From NCBI GenBank assembly GCA_958510825.1, contig OY294049.1, forward strand, positions 29,912,774 through 29,976,773: a stretch of 64,000 nucleotides of DNA, written 5' to 3'. The position numbers and the translations under genes were made by a program. This DNA is from Brachypterus glaber. Lineage: Eukaryota > Arthropoda > Insecta > Coleoptera > Kateretidae. Shown here piece after piece: positions 1 through 9,836 of this stretch. Positions within the stretch are counted from its first letter, which is position 1. Each line of letters starts with the position of its first letter. The notes below the pieces were generated by a model that did no database searches, was not told the DNA's origin, and saw only the letters and a program-made list of their open reading frames with translations.

Positions 1-134
1 CCTTACCCTCCCGAGACTAAACTAGAAACAATTTTTCGATTTAATTGTGTTTTTTTATACTTTCTATGCCTAAAAGAAAAAAAAAAGAAAAAATAAGCCT
101 TTTTTTAATTTTTGCACGAATTTTTGTTTCCTTA

Positions 135-253
135 GGCCCGGTTGTACAAACCTCGCTCAAATCTGAGTCTGTCATGGAAACGATTGTTGCAACAAACGTT
201 TCCATAGTAAAAGAGCCTCGCTCAAAGTTAAATCAGGTTTGTACAACTGGGCC
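135..253. mobile_element. Short Harbinger-like MITE
   Basis: The terminal inverted repeats are 19 bp with one mismatch; the left one reads GGCCCGGTTGTACAAACCT. TTA flanks both ends (132-134 and 254-256), a 3-bp duplication typical of PIF/Harbinger. The middle (about 175-204) is itself a near-palindrome, so the whole 119 bp can fold. No coding capacity is seen; the small frame across it is not a gene. Confidence 0.75.
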
Positions 254-894
254 TTAGAGTTGTATTATACTGAATTAAATTTGCATATTTGTTTGCATAC
301 ATAGAAAGTCTATAAAAGTATTTTGGATTAATATTGTCTTAAAGAAAAAATAAAGAAGTGAAGTAACAATTGTGACACCCTGGAGGGTAAGGGATAAAAG
401 GTAAATAAAAAACATCTGTGATATTTTAGGATCCTGCAATGATTGTATTGTAAAAAAGAATTAATATATAAAAATTTGGGTGCAAAAAGGTGTTATATAG
501 ATATTTATGTAAAAACCAAATAATAACGGTTTTAAATTAGAAAAAAAAACCTTGTTACAACCACCTTTTCGCACTATATAGTATACTAGTTCAACAAGTA
601 CCTAACTACCTGTATAAAAAGAAATAAAGAACTGCTGGGACGTGATATTGTTATGATATTTTATAGTTTTATTTATTTGTTGTTATATAATTTTTTATCG
701 TGATACACTCAAAATTATAAGTTAACATTTTAATTAAATAATCTTTGTTCCAACAATATATTGTAAAAAGTATATTTTAATTAATAAATTATGAAAACTA
801 ATTGTATTAAGGTCGTTTAAAAAAAAATCCAAAATCCATATAGATTTCTAATTGTAGGTTTTAGTGATTAAGTAATGCTGCGGTTAAAATATAC
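254..894. other. AT-rich stretch, no gene seen
   Basis: No convincing reading frame or RNA is visible. The 11 bases at 1-11 recur inverted at 382-392 (GGAGGGTAAGG), perhaps the ends of an element that begins outside the window. Confidence 0.5.
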
Positions 895-1150
895 AAGGTG
901 TTCAGTAACTGGCATGCCAAAATTTAAGAGGTGATTCCACATCCAAAAACATAACAAAAAGTTCCTATAAAGGTTGGCCAGGCAAAGAGCCCTAAGGGAG
1001 CTACAGCCCTTTAAAATTTTACAAAAAAAATGTTTTTTTATTACTAACTCTGGTACACATTAAGATAGAGCGACGAGATTTTGCATGTATACTAGTGTTA
1101 ATATGGGCAATTAGTTTATGTTCATTTATTTTTTGCAAATCCAAGACTAA
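895..1150. repeat. Dispersed repeat with GGTGTTC end
   Basis: This segment shares block order with 20931-21170: a GGTGTTC start, a block near AAAAAGTTCCTATAAA, then a CTAAGGGAGCTAC block followed by T-rich sequence. The two are diverged members of one repeat family. No coding frame is seen. Confidence 0.45.
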
Positions 1151-1201
1151 AACTTAATTTTACGCTTTCATTTTGGGGAAAAAATCACGAAAACATTGAT
1201 A

Positions 1202-1505
1202 ATATTAAAATATTGTACATACTATGTGCTTTACTGGTACAAAAATTAGGTTTTGGTGATGTTTTGTAATAAATTATCGATTAAAAGGAATTTATTTGAT
1301 TTTAACAAAGAAAACCTTTAAATATAACATTATTTCTTCTTCTTCTTCCTTCTTTATGGCCTAAGAAGAAGAAAGATTGTTATATTTAAAGGTTTTCTTT
1401 GTTAAAATCAAATAAATTCCTTTTAATCGATAATTTATTACAAAACATCACCAAAACCTAATTTTTGTACCAGTAAAGCACATAGTATGTACAATATTTT
1501 AATAT
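1202..1505. repeat. Perfect 128-bp inverted duplication
   Basis: Bases 1202-1329 and 1378-1505 are exact reverse complements over 128 bp, separated by 48 bp of pyrimidine- then purine-rich spacer. No target duplication is visible at the edges, so it looks like a fold-back duplication rather than a classical MITE. A transcript would form a long hairpin. Confidence 0.9.
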
Positions 1506-1634
1506 ATACATTCTTTAAATTAATTAAAATTTATCGTCTTCGTCCATTTTTTTAAACTGACGTTTGTGTCAACAATATTAAAAAAACAACTGAAATCGCG
1601 ATAACCGTGAAACTGGCTTGGCAATTCACGGCAT

Positions 1635-3913
1635 TGTACCGTAATTAATACGTTCACTGCCAACGGCTAGTTTTGACAGCGGAGCAATGGGTATGGGCAA
1701 GGGAAAAATAGAAAGAATTGATTAATGTTGTTAGGGGCGCCAGTTACTTTATCTTTTACTCTTTTAGGTAAGTAACAACCTAGTGTAAATACTTAAGCTT
1801 TTCAGTTTGAGAAAATATAACCCTTAAATAAAATAAGATAATTCATTTGAGAAATTTATTATAAATAAACTTAATGAAAGCACATCAAGTAATGTATTAA
1901 TATATATAAAAAAATATGTGTAATTATATTAAGATATAATTAAAGAAATCTTAATAAAAATTACTAAATTCAGAAATCATTCGACTTAAATGTATAAAGA
2001 AAACATGAAGTTCAGCAAGCACCAAGAAATGTATGTAAACAGCAATCATTTCTTGCAGTGTATAAAAGTCATGCTTAAATTAGAAATCATTTAATCAAAA
2101 GTATGATATTTAATAATTAATAAATGAGATTAAATGTTTTAAAAAAAATAAGTACCTAAAAATGAACAAAAGCCAGAAGGGCATATAGTATTAAACAATA
2201 CTATATCAGATCTGATAAAGTTTCAATATTCTTATAATATTGAAATAAAAGAATTTTAAATATGAAATATTGCTTTCAAAAGTTTTCAGAATGAGTACTT
2301 AGCTGGTTTCTGCAAAATCCATGAGGTATGAATTCCATCGTCTCCATCTGTACAAGTCTCCCCTATGCTGATGAATTCATTTCTCAAATGAAAGAAAAAA
2401 AATATAGGCTGTCCCATCTACTTTGGAAAAATCATCTTCCAGGATAAAATGTATTATCGAAATTGTTGTCCGGGATAAAATATACTTTTGAAAATTATGT
2501 CCAATGTAAAATTGTCTGCTAGACGGTCATATAGAATTTATCTATGCCGAAAATTACAGAACCATGTTCCAACAGAACATCACTCCATGCGGAGAACTCA
2601 TGTATCAAATATTGAAAAATAAACTTCAGCTTAAATTATGTTTAAGCTGATAGGTCACGAATATGTGTACCATTGTACATCCCTAAACGTGTAGGCGTAA
2701 AAATAACCATCGAAAATATTAGATTATTCTAACATGATATTGATTTTTAATCCCATAAGGATTGCCATAATAATGCCATAAAAATGGTATAGGAATGATT
2801 AATGTAATTCCATATTAATGGTATAGAAATGGTGAGTAATGGTCTAGTAATGGTAATTCATGGTAATTAATGGTATAGAAATAGTGATTAATGGTGCTAA
2901 AACAATAATTATATCTCAGAAATATTCTAAGAAACAGAAAAACGTAACTTACATGTCGTACTAAGTCTTCGATGTCCATCGAAACGTTATAAATGCGTTA
3001 TTATAGAAAATAACAGTTACAATATCTTCCGCATTGTTTAAATATTCATTTTCACTAACTTTAAATAAAAATACATGAAGGATTATTTCGATGATTACAG
3101 AAAATAAACACTCGTCAATACGACACCACCATTTTGTATCAAAGTTGCTTCAAGAAGAACGAAAATCGACCTTATTAACCGGTATGAACCCTTCAGGTAA
3201 ATAAAATCCTATTTCTGAACTATTAGCGACATCTATGCAAGTCATTATCAACTACAGTTTTACCGTATAGGATTCCTAATAAAGGTAGCGGAAACTACAC
3301 CAAAAATAATAACTAATTAAAAGAATATTTCCTAATAAATCCGTATTAGTGATATCTAACCTTAAAATATTACTCTAAGAAACAAATATAAACAATACTT
3401 ATTGTTTATCAGCAAAACTAATAAAAATACGAACAGAATACTAAGTGTCCTGTGAACTAAGTATAAACAAAATACTGAATCTAAGTGAGCAGTTCCAGCA
3501 AACTATTTTCAACAAATTCTGGATTATCCCGAAGGAATAAGCATACGAAACTTTCCAGGAGAGACAAGCTACATATGAAAGCCAGTGAAATCCAACCCTC
3601 AATAGACTCTGAAACATATAAAAACCAGGTAAGTCCATAGACAAATGCATTATAGAGAAATAAGTCATATGATTCTTTATTATTAAAAATCATATTCTAA
3701 TTATGTTTTCTTTATATTATTTTCAGGTAGAACTATGGAATAGAGACTTATATGGTTAGAATTCAGTTCCTGCTACAAAATAGTCCCAGATACAAAATAG
3801 TTCTGTACGTACGTAACTATTTATATACAAAATAAACATAAATTATAACGTAAGTAAACGAATAGTTTAATTAACCCTTGCTATATTACAAAGTGACGAT
3901 TTATATCGTTACA
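1635..3913 (-). repeat. 3' LTR of Gypsy element 1
   Basis: It begins TGTACCGTAATT and ends ATCGTTACA (TG...CA) and is 2279 bp, long for Gypsy. About 2740-2900 holds degenerate AATGGTATAG-type short repeats. Small frames inside recur in the other LTR and are not genes. Confidence 0.95.
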
Positions 3914-3930
3914 CATGCCCCCTCCAAAAA
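3914..3930 (-). other. Polypurine tract of element 1
   Basis: On the minus strand a run containing GGAGGGGGCATG abuts the 3' LTR, where plus-strand priming is expected. Confidence 0.75.
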
Positions 3931-4426
3931 TAATAAAAATATTTAATATACAAAAAATATTTTTATACCAAACTCTATAACTATTTAACTTAAATAGCTA
4001 AAATATATACTATATTTTATTTAATAAATCAACAAAAAATACAATACTTTATGTAAATCATTTGAAATACTACTTGATAATTAACAATAGCTAAGCTTGA
4101 TAACTACGTGTATCATTCGCCTACTCTTATGTAGAACATAATTTTGGGACTTTATCGGTGTGTGTCATAAACAGGTAATTGTCATAATCAGGTAATTGTC
4201 ATAATTAATTTTGTTTTTCTTTTTAGCTAAGTTTTATCAAGATAAAAAAATAGAAATAAGACTTGACTGTGTGCACCAGAATTCTCTTCTACAAAAAATA
4301 TATTTATATATTTTTTTTTCTACTATATACAAAAGTTTTGGGTACCCTTTAAATATTTTCAATACATTGATATTTTTTAAATATCAATCCGAATGATACT
4401 AAGAATATATTCTTATTTAATAAAAT
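3931..4426. other. 3' untranslated part of element 1
   Basis: AT-rich sequence between the integrase end and the polypurine tract. No env-like frame is found; the 61-codon plus-strand frame here has no recognisable features. Confidence 0.6.
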
Positions 4427-5662
4427 CTAGCCAACTGAAATGTCACTATTCGATCCAAAATATTTCTTTAGATCTTTAACATGCCAGTCGCCTCTATGAC
4501 CATCTGCATTTTCCAAAATATACACTAACTTTGACTTTTTCGCAACAACTTTGCAAAGTATGTACTTTGGAGCAAGTTTTGCAGCAAAACTTTTACTAGC
4601 ATCTGAGAGTACTTTGTTTCGTCTCCAAACTTTTTCACCTATCTCAAACTTTACTTCACGCTTGCGCAAATCATAAGTACGCTTATTACGTTCATAAGCT
4701 TCATGTAAATATTTCTTTACATCAACAAAAATCTTTTTAAGATTTCCCAAGTCTTGGCTATACGAGTCTCTGTCACAAGGTTCTAATTTAACACCATCAG
4801 TTGATGTCATTTTGCCATAATAAGTTCCTGTGATAGGTACATTCCTCCCAAAATTAAGAAATGCCGGCGTATACCCCGTAACTTCATTTACAGACGTTCG
4901 TAAAGCTAGACCTATTTTTGCTAAATTTTTACACCATTCTTTTTGATTATCTTTTATATATGATCTTATAGCAGTAGAAATTGTGCGATGTTGCCTTTCC
5001 GTCGGATTATTTTGACTATGGTAAAGTGCATTAAACCAAATTTTCTGTACATTATATTCATCTGCTAATTTTTTAAAAACTTTACCAGCAAATTGTTTTC
5101 CATTATCGACAATTAAAAATTGACAGACTCCGTAAACTAAAAAAACTTCATTCTCAATGAATTTACATATTGCATTTGCAGTAGCTTCCCTTAAAGGATG
5201 TAATAATGTATACTTTGTAAACCAGTCTGACACAACTAAAAGATAACAAAAACCTTTAGAACTTCTGGGAAATGGTCCCTGCAAATCACATGAAATAACT
5301 TGCCACGGATAATTTACTTCCTTTTCACGACCCATCAATCCAAAACGTGCAGAATTACTAACTTTTTGTGATTGACAAATATTACAACATCTTACATACT
5401 TTAAAATATCTTTACGCATTTTTGGCCAAAAATATGTTTCTGAAATTCTATGAAAAGTTTTAAAAAATCCCATATGAGAAGCTAATACATCGTCATGACA
5501 TTCTTTTAGTACTTGTTTACGACATTTTTGAGGCACTAACAATTTCCACTCTATAATATTACTTTTTACTTTTGTCTTGGTCGGTATGAACTTATAAATA
5601 TTATCATCAATAACTTTAAATTGCGGATATGAATCTGGACTCTTAACAATTTTTTCCCTCAA
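4427..5662 (-). CDS. pol: Gypsy element 1 pol: integrase
   Basis: This 411-codon frame is the C-terminal third of pol. It inserts the cDNA copy into host DNA. The N-terminal zinc-binding HHCC is visible (H56, H63, C93, C96). The catalytic D,D,E triad is at about D126 (ISCDLQG), D186 (IVDNGKQF) and E222 (NPTERQH). The C-terminus is basic and mixed. It continues in frame upstream through a TGA at 5732-5734, so it is not an independent gene and the start shown is only the first available codon. Apart from that stop the integrase is undamaged and could act if readthrough occurred or if supplied in trans. Confidence 0.9.
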   Translation of the reverse strand: MREKIVKSPDSYPQFKVIDDNIYKFIPTKTKVKSNIIEWKLLVPQKCRKQVLKECHDDVLASHMGFFKTFHRISETYFWPKMRKDILKYVRCCNICQSQKVSNSARFGLMGREKEVNYPWQVISCDLQGPFPRSSKGFCYLLVVSDWFTKYTLLHPLREATANAICKFIENEVFLVYGVCQFLIVDNGKQFAGKVFKKLADEYNVQKIWFNALYHSQNNPTERQHRTISTAIRSYIKDNQKEWCKNLAKIGLALRTSVNEVTGYTPAFLNFGRNVPITGTYYGKMTSTDGVKLEPCDRDSYSQDLGNLKKIFVDVKKYLHEAYERNKRTYDLRKREVKFEIGEKVWRRNKVLSDASKSFAAKLAPKYILCKVVAKKSKLVYILENADGHRGDWHVKDLKKYFGSNSDISVG

Positions 5663-5731
5663 CTGAATATAATATTTATCACTATTATAATCATTTACAT
5701 TAAAATTAATTAAATTTACATCTGGAAAAAT

Positions 5732-6388
5732 TCATTTTTCTGGTTCTATTCTATCAAAAGCTCTGGATAACCCATCAGCTACTACATTTAATTTACCTCT
5801 ACGATATACAATATCCATATCATATTGCTGTAATTTTAATGACCATCTAGCCAAGCGACCAGAGGGATCTTTCATATTACTCAAATATTTTAATGAAGAA
5901 TGATCTGTAATTACTGTGAATTTAACACCTTCAATATATGGTCTAAACCTATCTATAGCAAACAAAACAGCTAAACATTCCTTTTCACCTACAGAATATT
6001 TTATTTCACTACGTGTTAAAGCTCTACTAGCATAAGCTATTACTTTTTCTTGACCATCTTGCGTTTGTGTTAATATGGAACCGAGGCCAACTAAAGAAGC
6101 ATCACATTGTATAACAAATGGTAAAGAAAAATTGGGACTTGCTAAAGCTGGAGCATTTATTAAAGATTCCTTCAACAATAAAAAAGCTTTTTCTGCATCA
6201 GTATTCCAACTAATGGCTTGTTTTTTACCTTTGCCCTTTAAAAGTGAATTTAATGGACTAACAATTGTTGAAAAATTCCTAACAAATCTACGATACCACG
6301 AAGCTACACCTAAAAATCGTTTTATCTCTGTACTATTTGTTGGTCTAGGATAGTTTATTATTGCTTCTACTTTTTGCGGATCGGTTCT
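5732..6388 (-). CDS. pol: Gypsy element 1 pol: RT thumb and RNase H
   Basis: This segment is in frame with the RT segment before it and the integrase segment after it, separated by stops TAA (6389-6391) and TGA (5732-5734). It starts with the RT thumb/connection and then RNase H. Recognisable RNase H blocks are CDASLVGLGSIL and TDHSSLKYL, ending with the usual VADGLSR connection. The segment degrades the RNA of the RNA-DNA hybrid. The first ATG-less stretch from 6388 to 6179 is coding by homology, so I place the boundary at the stop rather than at an internal start. Confidence 0.85.
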   Translation of the reverse strand, partial: RTDPQKVEAIINYPRPTNSTEIKRFLGVASWYRRFVRNFSTIVSPLNSLLKGKGKKQAISWNTDAEKAFLLLKESLINAPALASPNFSLPFVIQCDASLVGLGSILTQTQDGQEKVIAYASRALTRSEIKYSVGEKECLAVLFAIDRFRPYIEGVKFTVITDHSSLKYLSNMKDPSGRLARWSLKLQQYDMDIVYRRGKLNVVADGLSRAFDRIEPEK

Positions 6389-7825
6389 TTAACCAAAATT
6401 ATCAATTACAAAACCTAAATACTTAAGTGATTTTCTAAAAAAATTACTTTTTTCAAAATTTATTGTAAGATTAGCAGATTTTAATTTTTCATGTACTATT
6501 TGAAGTAATTTAATATGTTCCTCAAAAGTTTTTGATACTATTATAATGTCGTCAATATAAACAAATATATTTGGATAAAAGGAGAAAGGAAAAAGTTTAT
6601 CCATTAATCTTTGCTGACTTTGTGTTCCATTTTTGAGTCCATAACACATTACATTAAATTCAAATAGTCCCCTACCAGGTACGGAAAATGCAGTTTTTTC
6701 TTTAGCAGTTTTTGTAAGTGGAATCTGCCAAAAAGCATTTTTTAAATCTATACTTGATATATATTTTGCATCGCCTAATAAACTTAAAATGGAGTCTATC
6801 CTTGGTAAAGGATGTGAATCACCTTTTGTAATAGAATTTAATTTACGTCCATCAAAACAAAAACGATATGTACCATTAGCTTTTTTTACTAATAAAACTG
6901 GTGAATTAATATCAGAATAAGATGGTGAAACTATATCATCTTTTAACATTTTATCTAACTCTTTATGTAAAATTTCTATTAAATAAGGTGACAAAGGATA
7001 TTGACGCATTTTAAAAGGTTTATTATTTCCTGTATATATATCATGTTCTATTAAATTTGTTCTACCTATTTTTTCGCTATATAATTCTTTAAATAAACTA
7101 ACAAATTTATCTGCTATCTTTTTCTGTTCGTCTGTCAAGTCACATAAGCCTACTGAATTATCTTTATTTATATCCTGACTATCACTGTTATTACTGATCA
7201 CATTCAAATTATTAATTTTATTATTCCAAGATTCATCAGAAAAATCCAGAGTCATAGAAAACAATTGTAAAAAATTCACACCAAAAATAAAATTTGTTTC
7301 CAAAGAAGGAACAACCAAGACTTGTAAAATCTTAACTTCATTATCTACTTTAATAGGTAAATAAACAACACCAGTTACTAACTGTTTAGATTTATCAGCT
7401 GTAGTAACATGTGGTATAAGACATTTATCAATTTTTAAATTAAATTTTTCTAAAATTTTAATCGCGTGACCACCAGCCACTGAACAATTTGCACCTGTAT
7501 CAATCAAAGCTGTTATATTTTTATCAAAAATATTTACTTTAATATATGGACGGTTATCTCTAGGTAATTTAATAAAAGAACTTTTATTAATTACAGACAA
7601 ACTATACGGTTTATAAAAATTTTTAACTTTATCCAACCAATCTTTCCATTCATTCAAATAAAAGCGTTTATTTGTTTCTGTTATACTTGATTTTTGTAAA
7701 GAATTGATATTATTTTTATTATAATAAATGTTTTTACAAAAAGTAGTTTTGTTATCCTTTTTTACCTGACTGTCATTATTATTTTTAGCCTTTTTATTAA
7801 GTGAATGCCGACTAAAATCATCCAC
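6389..7825 (-). CDS. pol: Gypsy element 1 pol: protease and RT
   Basis: 478 codons beginning with ATG, 4 nt past the gag stop and in a different frame. The aspartic-protease site is DTGA at about residues 109-112. RT follows with the F-Y-I-D-D catalytic box at about 423-426 and an upstream LPRIDSIL block. The frame ends at TAA (6389-6391) inside RT, after the YLGF motif, so the enzyme is cut in the thumb. Pol may be made by frameshift or by reinitiation at the close ATG. An A-run and C just upstream resembles a slippery site but is not in a phase that would enter this frame. Confidence 0.9.
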   Translation of the reverse strand: MDDFSRHSLNKKAKNNNDSQVKKDNKTTFCKNIYYNKNNINSLQKSSITETNKRFYLNEWKDWLDKVKNFYKPYSLSVINKSSFIKLPRDNRPYIKVNIFDKNITALIDTGANCSVAGGHAIKILEKFNLKIDKCLIPHVTTADKSKQLVTGVVYLPIKVDNEVKILQVLVVPSLETNFIFGVNFLQLFSMTLDFSDESWNNKINNLNVISNNSDSQDINKDNSVGLCDLTDEQKKIADKFVSLFKELYSEKIGRTNLIEHDIYTGNNKPFKMRQYPLSPYLIEILHKELDKMLKDDIVSPSYSDINSPVLLVKKANGTYRFCFDGRKLNSITKGDSHPLPRIDSILSLLGDAKYISSIDLKNAFWQIPLTKTAKEKTAFSVPGRGLFEFNVMCYGLKNGTQSQQRLMDKLFPFSFYPNIFVYIDDIIIVSKTFEEHIKLLQIVHEKLKSANLTINFEKSNFFRKSLKYLGFVIDNFG

Positions 7826-7829
7826 TTTC

Positions 7830-9236
7830 CTATTTAGTTTTTTGTACAGGAAGGCAATTTTTAAAAACTACATCTGTATATCCACATTTATAACAAAACT
7901 TTGTTCTTTTAGCTAAACATTTGCTAAAAATATGATTTGGTTGGTTACAGTTATAACAAATTATTTGTCTAATTTTATTATTACTACTATTCTGTGTATT
8001 ATTAAAGCTTTGATTGGTACTTTGACTAATTTGAGAAACTTGACTACTATTACATACTGAACTTTGACGAGTAGAGGAAGATGGGGTAAGTTTGGACACT
8101 GTGGTATTATGACTACAATTACATTTACTACTAAAATTTTGACTTATATCCGAACTTAGAACATTTACTTTATTAACTGTTTTATTTTTTGCCACACTTT
8201 TACCTGCTATGCTCTTTTGTTTTAATTGATAAGCTTCATCTATTCTTTTACAACTGTCTCTTAAATCTTCTAAATCATTTATTTCTATAAGTGATAATGG
8301 TGTAAAATAATGTGGTAATATTCTTTCTCTAATCGTCTTAAGTCTAGTATATAAACTTGCAGCATGAATTAAACGTTTAAACAAGGTTTCCATAGCACCT
8401 ATAAAAATTGCGATAGATTCATCGGGATTTTGATATCTAGAACGGATATCATCCCATGTTCTATCATCTATGTTAGCTGGAAGAAAATCTTTTTTTAATG
8501 CTTGAATTATTTGAGACCACGAATTTAAATTATCTTTAATTGAGAGAAACCATGACAATGCTGGTTCTTTGAATAAGTCATATGCAGATTTAAATAACAT
8601 TTCGTCTGTAACATTTCTACTTATTTTCATATATTCAACTTGCTCAATAAAATTTAAAACATTAGACTTTCCATCAAAATTAATATTCCATTTATAAACT
8701 GGTACTGATTTTAAATAATCATTATCTTTTTTACTAGAAACATTAGGACTAAACTGTGTACTATTATGTAATGAAATATTATTATTTACTTGAGTAAGAT
8801 CTGAATTTTTACCAGATTTTTCATAAAGATCTAAAATATCTGCTTCTATTTCTAAACAAGTTGCTTCAGTTATTTCTAAAAATTGAATAAGTCTAACTTT
8901 ATTTTCTTCTACTTCAGGAAAACGCTGCAGACGATTTGTTACATGTACTAAATAAGTTTTTAATTTTCTTAAATCAGCTAAACTATAATCACTATGATAT
9001 TCTACAATTTCTGAAGATATACTATCTAAAATTCTATTAATATTTTCCACTTCACTGTTAAAATTAAAAGTCGGATCTACATATTTTACTTTAGGATCTT
9101 CCCTAGCTATGGCTTTACCTAAAACTTTAATTCTAGATGCTCTATTATTTTTTGCTGTTAAATGTCTTATACGAAGTTCATAATTTACCATTTCAGCAGT
9201 CAAAAATCTAATTTCCATTTTATCTAAATCTTCCAT
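7830..9236 (-). CDS. gag: Gypsy element 1 gag
   Basis: An intact 468-codon capsid/nucleocapsid frame that packages element RNA. The N-terminal half is helical and charged. A capsid-like region holding FDGKSNVLNFIEQVEYM and PALSWFLSIKDNL precedes a Ser/Asn/Gln-rich linker. Two zinc knuckles close the protein: CYNC...H...C at about 427-440 and a second CYKC...C at about 448-462 whose histidine position is altered. The ATG at 9236 begins MEDLDKME, just downstream of the leader and primer site. Unlike pol it has no stops, so particles could still form. Confidence 0.9.
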   Translation of the reverse strand: MEDLDKMEIRFLTAEMVNYELRIRHLTAKNNRASRIKVLGKAIAREDPKVKYVDPTFNFNSEVENINRILDSISSEIVEYHSDYSLADLRKLKTYLVHVTNRLQRFPEVEENKVRLIQFLEITEATCLEIEADILDLYEKSGKNSDLTQVNNNISLHNSTQFSPNVSSKKDNDYLKSVPVYKWNINFDGKSNVLNFIEQVEYMKISRNVTDEMLFKSAYDLFKEPALSWFLSIKDNLNSWSQIIQALKKDFLPANIDDRTWDDIRSRYQNPDESIAIFIGAMETLFKRLIHAASLYTRLKTIRERILPHYFTPLSLIEINDLEDLRDSCKRIDEAYQLKQKSIAGKSVAKNKTVNKVNVLSSDISQNFSSKCNCSHNTTVSKLTPSSSTRQSSVCNSSQVSQISQSTNQSFNNTQNSSNNKIRQIICYNCNQPNHIFSKCLAKRTKFCYKCGYTDVVFKNCLPVQKTK

Positions 9237-9811
9237 TTTGAATATTTATTTTCAAAATTTAAATTCAACTTACTCAAAATATTTATTTTATAATAAAATA
9301 TTTATACTGTACCACAATTTTTTTTTTGTGTACACTGCTCAACAAAGTTTTTGCATACTTTGGAAAATTTCCCAAATATGTAAAAAAAAATACTAAATTA
9401 TTATTTATCTCAATTGGACAAATTAATAATTATAAATAGTCTCCAAAACTACAAAATTAGCTAATATTTATTCATATCCTTCGCATAAATAAATACCCTA
9501 TTATCCATTTATTTCTATTGAATAAAAGATAATTTCTAGAAAAACTGAACCCACGCCAAAATTTCTCTATTCCATGTTATTCCATAAAATTCAGAAAAAA
9601 CATAAAAAACACATATCTGATATATCTTATCAGATTAACTCTAATTTGACTTAATTTTCAACAAAAAATATTTTATTCAACAGTTATATGTAGGTTTTCT
9701 CAAAATGAACTTTAAGTTACACTGAAAAAAATAAGCTTTAGATTTTTATAAAAAATACACTGAGAAAAATAGAGTAAAATTAAAAAAACAAGTGTTCTAT
9801 CTATCCAAATA
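9237..9811. other. 5' leader of Gypsy element 1
   Basis: AT-rich untranslated leader between the primer-binding site and the gag ATG. No further feature is recognised. Confidence 0.6.
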
Positions 9812-9829
9812 CCACGTTCTTGGGCGCCA
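9812..9829 (-). other. Primer-binding site of element 1
   Basis: On the minus strand TGGCGCCCAAGAACGTGG lies 7 nt beyond the 5' LTR. TGGCGCCC is the start of Lys-tRNA-type primer sites, so tRNA-Lys is the likely primer; the remaining bases fit less well. Confidence 0.65.
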
Positions 9830-9836
9830 ATATTAG

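Noticed and set aside
1..392. Element bounded by CCTTACCCTCC and its inverse
   Set aside because: Only 11 bp match and the left edge is the window edge, so no boundary or duplication can be verified.
3441..3693. Frames of 70-75 codons in the LTR, repeated at 11642-11894
   Set aside because: They lie in both LTR copies, overlap in two frames and show no protein family.
7830..7850. AAAAAAC slippery site for -1 frameshifting at the gag-pol junction
   Set aside because: The heptamer is not in the needed phase and the -1 frame hits TAA before pol.
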